The notes beneath the pieces were generated by a model. The model made no database searches. It was not told the origin of the DNA and saw only the letters and a program-made list of their open reading frames with translations. The translations under genes were made by a program, and so were the position numbers. This document shows positions 23,778 to 29,881 of a stretch of DNA of 29,881 nt, piece after piece. The stretch comes from Methanobacteriota archaeon. GTDB lineage: Archaea; Hydrothermarchaeota; Hydrothermarchaeia; Hydrothermarchaeales; BMS3B. Each line of letters starts with the position of its first letter. Within the stretch, counting starts at the first letter, position 1. The stretch covers positions 1 through 29,881 of the forward strand of contig QIGD01000001.1 in the NCBI GenBank assembly GCA_003229935.1, in the 5' to 3' direction.

Positions 23778-24853
23778 TGAATTACCTGAAATATCTTCCT
23801 CAGATTATTATGAGAAAACCTGTACAGCTCACCTTTTTTATTACCAGACGCTGCAATTCTGTATGCCCCTACTGCTTCTATCTCAGGTCAACAAAGGATT
23901 CGGGAGAAGGCAAAGAGGCTGAACTCTGGGAGATTAAGAAGATAGCAGAAGAGTTTAAAAATCTTGTGTGGCTGGCTTTCTCTGGAGGTGAGATTTTCCT
24001 CAGGCAGGATATTGCAGAGATAACAAAAGCTTTCTATGACAGCTCAAAGCCAGCCGTAATACTCCTTCCTACTAATGGGTTGATGCCAGAGGTTATCGAA
24101 AGCAGAGTAAAGGAAATCCTTGATTACTGCACTGAAAGTTCTGTTGTTGTAAAGCTTTCTCTGGATGCTGTTGGGGATAAGCATGATGAGATAAGAGGTG
24201 TTAAAGGCAACTTTTCCAGCCTGATGGATAGCTACAGGCGGCTTGCAAAGCTAAAAGAAACCCACTCAAATCTTGATATTGGCATTAATACTCTCTATTC
24301 AGGACTGAATGAGGATTATGTTGAGGAAGTTATAGAGTTCGTTAAAAAACTTGATAGGGTAAGTACACACACACTTTCATTAATAAGAGGGGAACTTGTG
24401 AGAGAGGACATCAAGCAGGTTGATTACAATAGATTTAAGATACTCTCTGAGAAGCTTGAGAAGGAGAGGAAAAATGTATACAGTTTCAGGGGAGCAAAGT
24501 TAAAGACAGCTCAGGATATAATTCAAAAAAGGCTTATTTACAGAACCATACAGGAAGAGAGAAGGGTTATTTCCTGCTATGCTGGCAGGCTGAATCTTGT
24601 TATTACAGAGAATCTTGATGTATATCCCTGTGAAATTCTCAATAAGAAGATGGGAAATTTAAGGGAGAGTGGGTACAGTATTCAGAGGGTGCTCTCTACC
24701 AGACAGGCAGAGAAAACCCTTAAATATATTCTAAAGGGTGAATGTTACTGCACCCATGAATGTTATTTTATAACAAATATACTATTTAATCCAAAGCTCT
24801 ACCCTTCACTGGCAAAGGAATATCTCAGGCTTTCAGGTATCACAGGTTTCTGA
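23777..24853 (+). CDS. Radical SAM protein with SPASM-like C-terminus
   Basis: This 358-residue protein has the radical SAM cluster CNSVCPYC (Cys26, Cys30, Cys33), FSGGEIF as the SAM-binding GGE motif, and KLSLDAVGDKHDEIRG. The C-terminal region has CYAGRLNLVITENLDVYPC, then ECYCTHECYF, a cysteine set typical of SPASM or twitch domains that hold extra Fe-S clusters. Such proteins modify peptides, heme-like compounds or sugars. The GTG start overlaps the glycosyltransferase stop. The last 21 bases overlap the end of the opposing B12 radical SAM gene. No precursor peptide is visible beside it. Confidence 0.9.
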   Translation: MNYLKYLPQIIMRKPVQLTFFITRRCNSVCPYCFYLRSTKDSGEGKEAELWEIKKIAEEFKNLVWLAFSGGEIFLRQDIAEITKAFYDSSKPAVILLPTNGLMPEVIESRVKEILDYCTESSVVVKLSLDAVGDKHDEIRGVKGNFSSLMDSYRRLAKLKETHSNLDIGINTLYSGLNEDYVEEVIEFVKKLDRVSTHTLSLIRGELVREDIKQVDYNRFKILSEKLEKERKNVYSFRGAKLKTAQDIIQKRLIYRTIQEERRVISCYAGRLNLVITENLDVYPCEILNKKMGNLRESGYSIQRVLSTRQAEKTLKYILKGECYCTHECYFITNILFNPKLYPSLAKEYLRLSGITGF

Positions 24854-26296
24854 ACTTGACTTCCGGGTAAATTTCCTCTTGATTTTCAGAGCATCCTCTT
24901 TGAAGGCAATCCAGAATAAACTCTTCACTCCTCTCACCAAAGCTCTGAATTCACTGGCTGTCCTAACCTCAAGGAGCTTCCTCAGAATAAACTCTGGTCT
25001 TGCATAGAATTTCCTGAAGGCTATTCTTCTCAACTCCTCTATCTCACTTTTCTTCAGAGTTTTTGGTATAAAGGAGGCTCCTTCAAATGTAAAATTTTCA
25101 AGTTCTCCTTCAATTTTACCAAACTCTTCTGCTCTTTCATATAGTTCTGTTCCAGGGAAGGGTGTCATGGTATGGAAATTCACAATATCAGGTTCAAGTT
25201 TTATTGCGAAATTTATTGTTTCAAGAGCATCCTCATATTTCTCATCAGGTATTCCAAAAATAAAGGGTAGAGTAACCTTGAGTCCTGCCTTTTTTGCAGC
25301 CTTTACTGCCACCTCAATCTGTTGCAGAGATATTCCCTTCCTCAGTATGTTGAGATTTCTCTGTACTCCGCTTTCGGCTCCAAAGAAAACTGACCATGCA
25401 CCAGAACGTCGACACTCCTGCAGAAGTCTATAATCAATAGTATCAACTCTCGAAGAGAAGAACCATGGGAATTCTAGCCTGCGTTTTCTTATTTCTCCTG
25501 CTATCTTCATTGCTCTATTGTAGTCTGCAGCAAAGTTATCATCAAGAAAACGTATTTCCCTGTATCCCTGCTCAAGAAGAAGTTCAATCTCCTCAAGAAC
25601 ATTTTCAACACTTCTATACCTTATCTTCCTCTCTCTGTCGAGTTGTGAGCAGAATATACATTTTCTGTCACATCCCCTTGAGGTTATAACAATTGCAACT
25701 GGCTTTTTCCTGTATGTACCTTCGGGTGGTATATACATATTCTTGTCTTCAAGAAGTTCTCTTGCAGGGAATGGTAACTGGTCAAGATCCTCCAAGGGTT
25801 TTCTGTCAGGATTTTTAAACACTTTTCCTTTATCTTTAAAAATAAGACCTTTAACTCCATGGAGACTCTTTCCTGCTTCGAGCATGTCAGCAAGTTCTGT
25901 GAAAGTAATTTCTCCCTCGCCAATTACAGAGGCATCAACTGCCTCTGAATCTATAAGGGTCTTTTCTCCCATAGAAGTGGGATAGGGGCCACCAACAGCA
26001 ACGAAAGCCTGCGTAGTTTTCTTTACTTCCTCTGCAGTCGCAACTGCCTTCTTCCATAACGGAGTGTTTGCATAAATTCCAGCAAGATCTGGCTGGTATT
26101 CTTTTAGCTCACCTGAAATTTCCTTAAGACTATGAAAGGAACCATCAAAAAATTTAACACTGTGACCTTCCCTTTTAAGATAGGCACCCAGATAGAGCAG
26201 ACCAAGAGGTTGCCAATAGTTCACCTGCGACTTGGAGGTTTTATCTGGGAAGATATCTTCCGGCAGCCATGGCGGCATTATAAGAGCTACTTTCAT
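24833..26296 (-). CDS. B12-binding radical SAM protein
   Basis: This 487-residue protein has an N-terminal cobalamin-binding Rossmann domain: VALIMPPWLPED, QPLGLLYLGAYLKREGHSVKFFD, and GGPYPTSM. The radical SAM domain follows, with SRGCDRKCIFC (Cys209, Cys213, Cys216), EIRFLDDNF, and GIPDEKYEDALETINF. Members methylate unactivated carbon or phosphorus or remodel lipids and heterocycles; archaeal ones include enzymes of membrane-lipid cyclisation and coupling. The substrate cannot be read. Its ATG overlaps the stop of the FAD gene by four bases, with GGAG upstream, so the two are translated as a unit. It converges on the other radical SAM gene with a 21-base overlap. Confidence 0.93.
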   Translation of the reverse strand: MKVALIMPPWLPEDIFPDKTSKSQVNYWQPLGLLYLGAYLKREGHSVKFFDGSFHSLKEISGELKEYQPDLAGIYANTPLWKKAVATAEEVKKTTQAFVAVGGPYPTSMGEKTLIDSEAVDASVIGEGEITFTELADMLEAGKSLHGVKGLIFKDKGKVFKNPDRKPLEDLDQLPFPARELLEDKNMYIPPEGTYRKKPVAIVITSRGCDRKCIFCSQLDRERKIRYRSVENVLEEIELLLEQGYREIRFLDDNFAADYNRAMKIAGEIRKRRLEFPWFFSSRVDTIDYRLLQECRRSGAWSVFFGAESGVQRNLNILRKGISLQQIEVAVKAAKKAGLKVTLPFIFGIPDEKYEDALETINFAIKLEPDIVNFHTMTPFPGTELYERAEEFGKIEGELENFTFEGASFIPKTLKKSEIEELRRIAFRKFYARPEFILRKLLEVRTASEFRALVRGVKSLFWIAFKEDALKIKRKFTRKSSSETCDT

Positions 26297-27702
26297 GTCA
26301 TCTCCTCCAGATAATTATTATCAAGTACCTTATTCAGATTGTAGTTTTTTCCCAGAACTATTTCTGCAGCTTTAATACCACTCTCGAGAGCATGGTCCAT
26401 ATTGTAATACTCAAACCTTCCGCTCCTGCCTATGGTTATTAAATTCTCTATGTTCTCAAGATAGTTCCGGACAATACCCAGTTCTTCCTTATATCCAACC
26501 TTAAAGAGAGGATAGGCATCCCTGACTCTAATAACCTTTCCCCCAAGAAGTTCGTGCTTTTCAAAATATCCCAGCTCAACAAGTTTTTCAGCAGTCATTT
26601 TTATCAGTTTTTCATCATCATTCTGCCAGAGCTTTTCACCTCTGCTGGAGAAGTATTCAACAACAAGAGATGTCTTTCCCTTGGGTGCCATAACACTGCT
26701 CCAGTTTTTGGGTTCATGAAGCCTTCCAAAAGGAATATCCTTCTCAGGGAAGTATATCCAGCTTTCCTCTGTTGCCTTATGTTTGTTAATAAAGACGGTG
26801 ACTATAACAGTATCTCTAAATTTCAATTTATCTGCAGCTCTTAGAACTTCCGAAGGTGCTCTGGGTTTTATAATATTTACAAGAAGATTGACAGGAAGAC
26901 TCGATATGAAATTTTCTGCCTCAAAGTACAGGTCAGATTTGCAGTTTCTGGCTTTTACCTCCACAACTCTATTATTCCTAATAGATATTCTCTCTGCTTT
27001 TAACTCTGTGAAAACACGACCTTTCTCCTCAATCTTTCTTTTCATTTCTCTACTTAAAACGCCTATCCCTTCTCTGGGATATCTAAATTTTTTAATCAGT
27101 GTGGCACAGTCATTTTTGTTATTACCTAAAAAAGCTTTTTTCATAGCTTTTCCCAGAGAAAGACCATTAATTCTCTGAGACACCCAGTCTTTACTTATAT
27201 CACTGCAGTCTATTCCCCATACCTTTTCAGAATAATCTTTAAAGTATATCTCAAAAAGGGACCTCCCAAAATTCTGCACCACCCAGTCCTCAAGAGAAAC
27301 TATATCTGTCTTTGATAGCCTCTTCTTTATATTTTCCACTGCATAGTCGAGAATAATCTTAAAACTTTTTTCCGGCCCCATTCCTAAAAAGGCATTTGTT
27401 GCTCTGAGAGGATAATCAAAGTATTTACCCATCATAAATATTTTGCTGCTTCTTCCCACTTCTATAAACTGATCTCCAAGTATTTCTTCTAAAAAATTCT
27501 GTATCTCTATATTTTTTGTGAAAAATCTGTGGCCACCCAGGTCGAATCTGAACTCTCCTTCCTCAATTGTCCTTGCCAGACCACCAACACCCTTTTCCTT
27601 CTCAATAACAGCAATATTTTTTCCATACCCACTGAGTTTCAAACCACAACTCAGTCCTGCGAGACCGCCACCAAGAATAAGTACATCGTAAGCTCTGCTC
27701 AT
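26293..27702 (-). CDS. FAD-dependent oxidoreductase, UGM/protoporphyrinogen-oxidase-like
   Basis: The 469-residue protein has a dinucleotide-binding N-terminus, VLILGGGLAGLSCGLKLSG, then IEKEKGVGGLARTIEEG and FRFDLGGHRFFTKN. At the C-terminus, GRSGRFEYYNMDHALESG is the flavin-binding block. This pattern is shared by UDP-galactopyranose mutase and protoporphyrinogen-oxidase-like proteins often found in polysaccharide clusters. The GGHRFFT motif and the neighbouring glycosyltransferase suggest sugar or lipid-sugar chemistry, as an inference. It overlaps the thioredoxin-like gene upstream by four bases and the B12 radical SAM gene downstream by four. Confidence 0.87.
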   Translation of the reverse strand: MSRAYDVLILGGGLAGLSCGLKLSGYGKNIAVIEKEKGVGGLARTIEEGEFRFDLGGHRFFTKNIEIQNFLEEILGDQFIEVGRSSKIFMMGKYFDYPLRATNAFLGMGPEKSFKIILDYAVENIKKRLSKTDIVSLEDWVVQNFGRSLFEIYFKDYSEKVWGIDCSDISKDWVSQRINGLSLGKAMKKAFLGNNKNDCATLIKKFRYPREGIGVLSREMKRKIEEKGRVFTELKAERISIRNNRVVEVKARNCKSDLYFEAENFISSLPVNLLVNIIKPRAPSEVLRAADKLKFRDTVIVTVFINKHKATEESWIYFPEKDIPFGRLHEPKNWSSVMAPKGKTSLVVEYFSSRGEKLWQNDDEKLIKMTAEKLVELGYFEKHELLGGKVIRVRDAYPLFKVGYKEELGIVRNYLENIENLITIGRSGRFEYYNMDHALESGIKAAEIVLGKNYNLNKVLDNNYLEEMT

Positions 27703-28166
27703 TTTAAATTCTCCCGCTTAAAATCTAATCCTAATATATATTCCCTATAATCACCGCAGCAGCTTTCATCCCAGACTGCAACTTTAAATTCAATTTTTAA
27801 ATTTTTATAATCTGTATAGTTTTGATGCATTCTTGCTTCTATCATAGTTTCAAAATCTTCAATTTTACATGTTTCTGGGGTTATATTGATGATTTCAAAG
27901 CTGATATTATTAATTGTTACTTCAATATCCCTACCCCATAATATAAAATTCTCATGGACATGGATTTTTATTATAATTTTATTTTTCTCCATTTTAATTT
28001 CATGTTTATTTAGAGCAAATAATTTAGAGTAAGAACCGTTATTTGAATAGTTTCTATAAGTTTCAAGAGTATTCTTCTTTTGAAATCCTTCGATTTTATA
28101 AGTCAGACTACAATCTAAATTGAAGAAAATAAAGACTGGCAATCCTCTAACGTTATATTTTTCCAC
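27699..28166 (-). CDS. Thioredoxin-like protein without CxxC, 5' end uncertain
   Basis: The first usable start is GTG 28166, which gives 155 residues. EKYNVRGLPVFIFFN is the thioredoxin cis-Pro strand, so the GTG start would cut the fold in half. The same frame is open upstream to 28310 and encodes the missing half (LLFFLWYSYNKK, LKEKYSGIGLYIVDYNREEKL), with no ATG, GTG or TTG in it and a TGA right before it. The place of the catalytic CxxC is occupied by YNKK. A C-terminal region of about 100 residues (KIIIKIHVHENF... to EYILGLDFK) is of unknown type. Its stop overlaps the FAD gene by four bases. It may be a degraded gene or use an unusual start. Confidence 0.55.
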   Translation of the reverse strand: MEKYNVRGLPVFIFFNLDCSLTYKIEGFQKKNTLETYRNYSNNGSYSKLFALNKHEIKMEKNKIIIKIHVHENFILWGRDIEVTINNISFEIINITPETCKIEDFETMIEARMHQNYTDYKNLKIEFKVAVWDESCCGDYREYILGLDFKRENLK

Positions 28167-28315
28167 AAGTTTTTCTTCTCTGTTGTAGTCTACAATATAG
28201 AGACCAATCCCACTATACTTTTCCTTTAGTAGAATAACAGATTTCTCTACAGCCAGAACAACACTTAAATTCTTTTTATTGTAAGAATACCATAAGAAAA
28301 ATAGCAGTTCTCATA

Positions 28316-28354
28316 TAAAATCAAAAAGAAAAAGAAGAGATGTAGAGAATCTAC
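28316..28354 (-). terminator. Probable terminator of the rhodanese gene
   Basis: On the minus strand GTAGATTCTCTAC forms a 5-bp hairpin that overlaps the stop codon, followed by a T-rich tract (TCTCTTCTTTTTCTTTTTG). The second copy at 29763-29775 keeps the hairpin with a compensating wobble pair, which supports the structure. Confidence 0.45.
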
Positions 28355-29493
28355 TTCTTTTTAGTTATGCCTGCAACAGCTACAATTATTGCAATTATTG
28401 CAATTATGTAGGAGCCCAGTACAAACTGTTTTGAAGCAAAACCTCTTACCTCTAACGCTATGGTGACTGCTGATATCTTAGCATTCATTTTATCTTGGCC
28501 AGCATTCAGTGCACTGAGAGGACTCTGCGGGAAATTCTGGTATACCTCAAAGCTGGTTGGCTGCATCGGCAGGTAAAAGTCGTTGGCATATTGTCTCATA
28601 GAACCATCAAAGTTCTTGACATTAGGATATTTGAGAACCTGACTGAGTATAAACCATCCAAGGGATGCTCTTACTCCTGTGTTGCAGTATGTTATTATAT
28701 TTTTGTCAGGAGTAACTCCTTTACTCACGAAGATTTCCTTTAACTCTGCATCAGAGAGCAACATACCATTTTTTGTGACGTTTTCAGGAGCAGGTATATC
28801 AACCGCACCCGGTATATGTCCTCCTCTTTCCCATTTGTTCACTGCGATTTTCTGGCCATTAAATTCTGCAGCAACTCTGTTATCCACAAAGAGAACGTTT
28901 CCTGTTGCAAGACCATACATCACGTCTGGATGAAGGAGTGCGTCAATCTTTGTATCTGGTGGATACTTGAGAGTATATGATAGCTGTTTTACTGCTGGCA
29001 CAACTGTGCTTGTTGGCCTGTTCTCTGCCTTCCAGACACTCTTTTCACCATTCATCATACTTACATTTGCGATATTCCAGTACTTGAGTGTCCAGTAAAA
29101 TCGTGCTGCTTGGTCAAGACCATCAGCGTATATGATTATCTTTGTGTCTGGCGTAACTCCGAGCTTCCTCAGAACCTGCTTCATATCTGAATAGTCAAGA
29201 ACCATGTGGTCTGTTCCTGGTGCAAACACTTCACTACCCCATTTAACATGCACTGCACCTGGGATATGCCAGCTAGCATAACTACTCTTGCTCACTTCAA
29301 CCAGACGAATCTGTGTCTGGTTAGGGTTTTCAATTGTCTGCAAATGCTGAGCTACCCAGTTAGTACTAACCAGAGGCCCAGGATATTGAATATTTTGCTC
29401 TGCTGCAGCTACTTGAGAAACACTCAATACAGAAAAAAGAAGTAACACAGCAACCAGAGAAATTTTCAGTGTAATTTTTACCAAATTTTTCAC
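28351..29493 (-). CDS. Exported, membrane-anchored double-rhodanese protein
   Basis: The 380-residue product has a signal peptide (ISLVAVLLLFSVLSVSQVAAA), two rhodanese domains, and a C-terminal membrane helix (LGSYIIAIIAIIVAVAGITKKK), so it is probably held on the outer face of the membrane. In the first domain the active-site loop reads YADGLDQAARF, with Asp in place of the catalytic Cys. In the second it is YCNTGVRASLGW, with the persulfide-forming Cys intact. This matches tandem-domain thiosulfate or mercaptopyruvate sulfurtransferases. The GTG start 29493 lacks a spaced ribosome-binding site; TTG at 29484 has GAGGTG six bases ahead and may be the true start. A second copy begins upstream. 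Confidence 0.9.
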   Translation of the reverse strand: MKNLVKITLKISLVAVLLLFSVLSVSQVAAAEQNIQYPGPLVSTNWVAQHLQTIENPNQTQIRLVEVSKSSYASWHIPGAVHVKWGSEVFAPGTDHMVLDYSDMKQVLRKLGVTPDTKIIIYADGLDQAARFYWTLKYWNIANVSMMNGEKSVWKAENRPTSTVVPAVKQLSYTLKYPPDTKIDALLHPDVMYGLATGNVLFVDNRVAAEFNGQKIAVNKWERGGHIPGAVDIPAPENVTKNGMLLSDAELKEIFVSKGVTPDKNIITYCNTGVRASLGWFILSQVLKYPNVKNFDGSMRQYANDFYLPMQPTSFEVYQNFPQSPLSALNAGQDKMNAKISAVTIALEVRGFASKQFVLGSYIIAIIAIIVAVAGITKKK

Positions 29494-29550
29494 CTCATAT
29501 TTTTTAGATTTTTCTATCGGTATGCCTGTAAACTACTCAATACTGAAACG

Positions 29551-29570
29551 AGTATTTATATTTTTCGAAA
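29551..29570 (-). promoter_or_regulatory. TATA-box promoter of the rhodanese gene
   Basis: On the minus strand CGAAAAATATAAATACT contains a TATA box with a purine-rich BRE-like lead. A start 25 bases downstream would leave a leader of about 35 nt that includes GAGGTG. The rest of 29580-29760 is AT-rich, with no gene I can support. Confidence 0.5.
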
Positions 29571-29771
29571 GCATTTTTCGTTTTTTAGAAAATTATCATT
29601 ATGGCATTTCTGATAAATAAAAACAGAACGAAATTACTTTAGATATTTTATTGTAATAAGAAAGTAAGAAATTATTAGAATACCTCTAAAAGGGAAATAA
29701 GCATAAGTCCATATCTGCCAATACTCATTAAAATATAAAATATAAAATAAAAAAAGAGAGATGTAGAGAGT

Positions 29772-29881
29772 TTACTTCTTTTTAGTTATACCTGCAACAG
29801 CTACAATTATTGCAATTATTGCAATTATGTAGGAGCCCAGTACAAACTGTTTTGAAGCAAAACCTCTTACCTCTAACGCTA
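29772..29881 (-). CDS. Second rhodanese copy, C-terminal end only (partial)
   Basis: From the window edge to TAA 29772-29774 the minus strand encodes LEVRGFASKQFVLGSYIIA and the same IAIIVAVAGITKKK membrane tail as the gene at 28351-29493. Only one or two base differences occur over the shared 110 bases. The gene continues beyond the window. It shows that the double-rhodanese gene is tandemly duplicated, with this copy transcribed ahead of the other. Confidence 0.92.
   Translation of the reverse strand, partial: ALEVRGFASKQFVLGSYIIAIIAIIVAVAGITKKK

Noticed and set aside
29801..29830. CRISPR-like or satellite repeat (TGCAATTAT units)
   Set aside because: The units encode the Ile/Ala-rich membrane helix of the rhodanese and occur only two to three times, without spacers. 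No CRISPR array was seen anywhere in the window.

Overview
This window is a gene-dense, AT-rich stretch of an archaeal genome. Archaeal markers are an archaeal-type RNase P RNA, a Hef-type helicase, an archaemetzincin, AMMECR1 and MEMO family proteins, a probable eL41-like ribosomal peptide, and TATA boxes placed so that several mRNAs look leaderless. Three methanofuran biosynthesis genes (mfnD, mfnF, mfnE) indicate a euryarchaeon with a methanofuran-dependent C1 pathway: a methanogen, an alkane or methane oxidiser, or an Archaeoglobus-like lineage. The sequence alone does not fix the genus.

Layout. 1-510 is a graveyard of IS200/IS605 pieces: a tnpB fragment fused to an IS left end, a solo IS right-end hairpin split by a 105-bp inverted-repeat element with a clean target duplication, and a possible host gene scrap between them. 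524-5250 is housekeeping: Nnr (NAD(P)HX repair), a tiny zinc-finger ORF, tRNA-Leu, an eL41-like peptide, a two-domain LEA14/WHy protein, AMMECR1, a Cys-rich protein with a YuzD-like thioredoxin fold, and a ThiS/MoaD-like sulfur carrier. tRNA-Ala(CGC) lies at 5302-5374. From 11893 down to 5383 runs a tight minus-strand array: nucleotide-sugar dehydrogenase, small EamA membrane protein, mfnD, mfnF, mfnE, a 2-hydroxyacyl-CoA dehydratase-like protein, its BadF/HgdC-type activase, and archaemetzincin. At 12081-13912 lie MEMO and a membrane-anchored sensor with a cytoplasmic winged helix. A second decayed IS605 copy, carrying a MITE-like insert, follows at 13944-14636. Then come an ornithine cyclodeaminase/alanine dehydrogenase family gene, the pfkB-MBL-valS operon, a small leaderless ORF, and the RNase P RNA with an IS605 3' remnant abutting it.

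21212-29881 is more accessory. A helicase-only Hef, a family 2 glycosyltransferase and a radical SAM/SPASM protein run on the plus strand. They converge on a minus-strand set of a B12-binding radical SAM protein, an FAD-dependent UGM/protoporphyrinogen-oxidase-like protein, a thioredoxin-like protein without CxxC, and a secreted, membrane-anchored double rhodanese. The tail of a second, nearly identical rhodanese copy starts at 29772 and runs off the window.

The most interesting leads are the adjacency of an orphan dehydratase/activase pair with methanofuran biosynthesis genes, and the glycosyltransferase/two-radical-SAM/FAD/thioredoxin/tandem-rhodanese neighbourhood, whose product is unknown. 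The nested insertion-element archaeology is the best-supported structural finding.
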